From Bradyrhizobium prioriisuperbiae (GTDB taxonomy: Bacteria > Pseudomonadota > Alphaproteobacteria > Rhizobiales > Xanthobacteraceae), in the NCBI RefSeq assembly GCF_032397745.1, contig NZ_CP135921.1, forward strand, positions 4,204,501 through 4,268,500: a DNA stretch of 64,000 nt. The letters are read 5' to 3'. Shown here piece by piece: positions 62,653-64,000 of the stretch (position 1 is the first letter of the stretch; every line of letters begins with the position of its first letter). The notes under the pieces were generated by a model. The model saw nothing but the letters and a program-made list of their open reading frames with translations. It did not search any database and had not been told where the DNA came from. The translations under genes and the position numbers were made by a program.

Positions 62653-63255
62653 GTGTTTCAGCTTCCGACCCTGCCTTACTCCATCGATGCGCTTGCGCCC
62701 TATATGTCCGCCGAGACCCTCGAATTTCATCACGGCAAACATCACAAGGCTTATGTCGACAAGCTCAACGAACTGACGGCGAATGGCCCCTATAGGGGAA
62801 TGGGTCTTGAAACCATCATCAAGGCCAGCGCAGACAGACCCGCCGACCGCACGCTTTTCAATCAGGCTGGTCAGCACTGGAACCACAGTCACTTCTGGCT
62901 CGGCATGAAGAAAAACGGTGGCGGCTCGATCCCGGGCAACCTTGAAAAGCAGATCGCGTCAGATTTTGGCTCAATCGAAAAATTCAAGGAAGATTTCAAG
63001 GCCGCCTGTATCGCCCAGTTCGGCAGCGGTTGGGCGTGGCTCGTCTTCGACGGTGAAAAGCTCGCTGTTACCAAAACCGGCAATGCCGATACGCCACTGA
63101 CCGAAGGCCATGCCGCATTGCTGACCTGCGACGTATGGGAACACTCCTATTACATCGACTATCGCAATCTTCGCCCGAAATACGTCGATGCGTTCCTGTC
63201 GAATCTCGTCAATTGGGAGGCTGTGACGGAGCGGTATGAACGGGCCGTTGGATAA
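62653..63255 (+). CDS. sodB: Superoxide dismutase, Fe type
   Basis: 200 residues, GTG start after GAAGGATAC. Metal ligands are visible in FHHGKHHKAY (first His), HWNHSHFW (second His) and DVWEHSYYIDY (Asp and last His). The active-site Gln sits in FNQAGQHWNH, the iron-enzyme position, and AQFGSGWAWL is the usual Fe-SOD sequence. It converts superoxide to peroxide, which AhpC/AhpD can remove. Metal choice, or cambialism, should be tested. Confidence 0.93.
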   Translation: MFQLPTLPYSIDALAPYMSAETLEFHHGKHHKAYVDKLNELTANGPYRGMGLETIIKASADRPADRTLFNQAGQHWNHSHFWLGMKKNGGGSIPGNLEKQIASDFGSIEKFKEDFKAACIAQFGSGWAWLVFDGEKLAVTKTGNADTPLTEGHAALLTCDVWEHSYYIDYRNLRPKYVDAFLSNLVNWEAVTERYERAVG

Positions 63256-63337
63256 TTCGGACATCTCCGGCAGACCATAGGAAATAGAGAAGCTAGTCAC
63301 GGTTCTGGTGCGACCCGGAATAACGCAAGACGGTAGA

Positions 63338-64000
63338 ATGAATCTCGATGCAATGTTCGATCATGCTGCGGCCGGTACCGCGCCGATCGCGTCGATTAGC
63401 ATTCGACGGCCTGACGACTGGCATGTGCATCTGCGCGATGGCGCGTTGTTAAGAGCGATTCTGCCGTTCACGGCCGCTCAATTCGCGCGGGGCAATATCA
63501 TGCCGAATCTCACGCCGCCGGTGACGACGCCTGCCGCCGCCAAGGCGTATCGTGAACGTATCCTGGCCGCGCGGCCGGCCGGCTCGGATTTCCAGCCGTT
63601 GATGACTTGCTACCTGACCGACGCGACCATGCATGACGAGATTGAGCGAGGCTACGCCGAAGGCATATGGATCGCAGCCAAGCTCTATCCCGCCGGGGCG
63701 ACGACGAACGCCCACCACGGCGTCACCGACATCCCGGCGCTGTCTCCCGTGCTGGAGCGCATGGAAAAGATCGGGATGCCGGTCCTGATCCACGGCGAGT
63801 CGACCGATCCGGAAATCGACATCTTCGACCGCGAGGCAGTCTTCATGGAGCAAAGCCTGTTTCCACTACTAAAGCGACACCCAGGACTCAAGGTCGTGAT
63901 CGAACATGCCACCATGGCGGAGACGCTGGATATCGTACGTGCCCATTCGCTGCGGATGGCCGCGACGATCACGCCGCATCACCTCGTCATCAACCGCACG
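63338..64000 (+). CDS. pyrC: Dihydroorotase, class II (PyrC-like), cut by the window edge
   Basis: The reading frame opens at ATG 63338 and is open to the end (221 codons). Metal ligands are H29 and H31 in DWHVHLRDG, carboxylated-lysine candidate K115 in AAKLYPAGAT, H152 in LIHGE and H190 in VIEHATM. It is the homodimeric E. coli-like class that cyclises carbamoylaspartate for pyrimidine synthesis. Finding it after sodB, not in a pyrimidine operon, suggests a second copy with a special role. Confidence 0.9.
   Translation, partial: MNLDAMFDHAAAGTAPIASISIRRPDDWHVHLRDGALLRAILPFTAAQFARGNIMPNLTPPVTTPAAAKAYRERILAARPAGSDFQPLMTCYLTDATMHDEIERGYAEGIWIAAKLYPAGATTNAHHGVTDIPALSPVLERMEKIGMPVLIHGESTDPEIDIFDREAVFMEQSLFPLLKRHPGLKVVIEHATMAETLDIVRAHSLRMAATITPHHLVINRT

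Overview
This 64 kb window is GC-rich alphaproteobacterial chromosome. The gene families, the long antisense open frames typical of high GC, and the interspersed palindromic repeats fit a Bradyrhizobium / Rhodopseudomonas / Afipia-type member of the Hyphomicrobiales. I cannot name the species from sequence alone. I see no tRNA, rRNA, CRISPR array, insertion sequence or prophage. Most of the window is metabolic: catabolic operons, each next to its own transporter and regulator.

Layout. 0-5.3 kb: the edge of a homoprotocatechuate (hpa) cluster (hpaH and the divergent MarR-type hpaR), then a tryptophan/kynurenine unit (kynA, a kynureninase-like PLP enzyme, an ACS-type MFS carrier). 5.4-7.6 kb: a lipoprotein, a relic of an MFS gene, an intact vapBC pair and a parDE pair whose toxin is frameshifted. 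7.7-12.7 kb: an RND efflux operon with its TetR regulator. 13-20 kb: a flavin-reductase-like protein and a beta-oxidation operon (acyl-CoA dehydrogenase, thiolase, FadJ-like enzyme, YciA thioesterase). 20-26.3 kb: an Rrf2 regulator with a sulfonate operon (two SsuA-like binding proteins, ssuD, ssuC, ssuB, flavin reductase). 27-35.7 kb: a glycerol operon (glpR, glpD, an ABC importer with two ATPases, two permeases, a small membrane protein and a binding protein) ending in a clear terminator. 35.9-40.3 kb: TetR, a Liv-type binding protein, a Rieske oxygenase and a ferredoxin-reductase-like flavoprotein. 40.4-48.3 kb: an old yellow enzyme, an SDR, a complete branched-chain-type ABC transporter and a TetR regulator. 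48.7-54.6 kb: a three-domain LplT/PlsC/Aas fusion, a PspA/YiaAB envelope-stress-like operon with a TetR regulator, and an orphan BrnA-type antitoxin. 54.7-58.6 kb: a MltB-type lytic transglycosylase, an orphan MetQ-like protein and an ArsR/old-yellow-enzyme pair.

59-64 kb differs in character. It holds an unrecognised gene, a frameshifted peptide deformylase paralog, and then, divergently, an Irr/Fur-family regulator in a row with ahpD, ahpC, an unknown helical protein, an Fe-type superoxide dismutase and a dihydroorotase that runs off the window. The mix of peroxide defence, a metal-responsive regulator and stand-alone metalloenzymes suggests a coordinated oxidative/metal-stress cassette. 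It is the most interesting region here.

Other points: seven copies of a modular intergenic palindromic repeat, with an optional 23-25 nt hairpin insert; two linked glycerol ATPases whose sequence defects would fall on the same composite ATP site; and many clean palindromic operators beside local regulators. All assignments come from reading the sequence; no database search was run.
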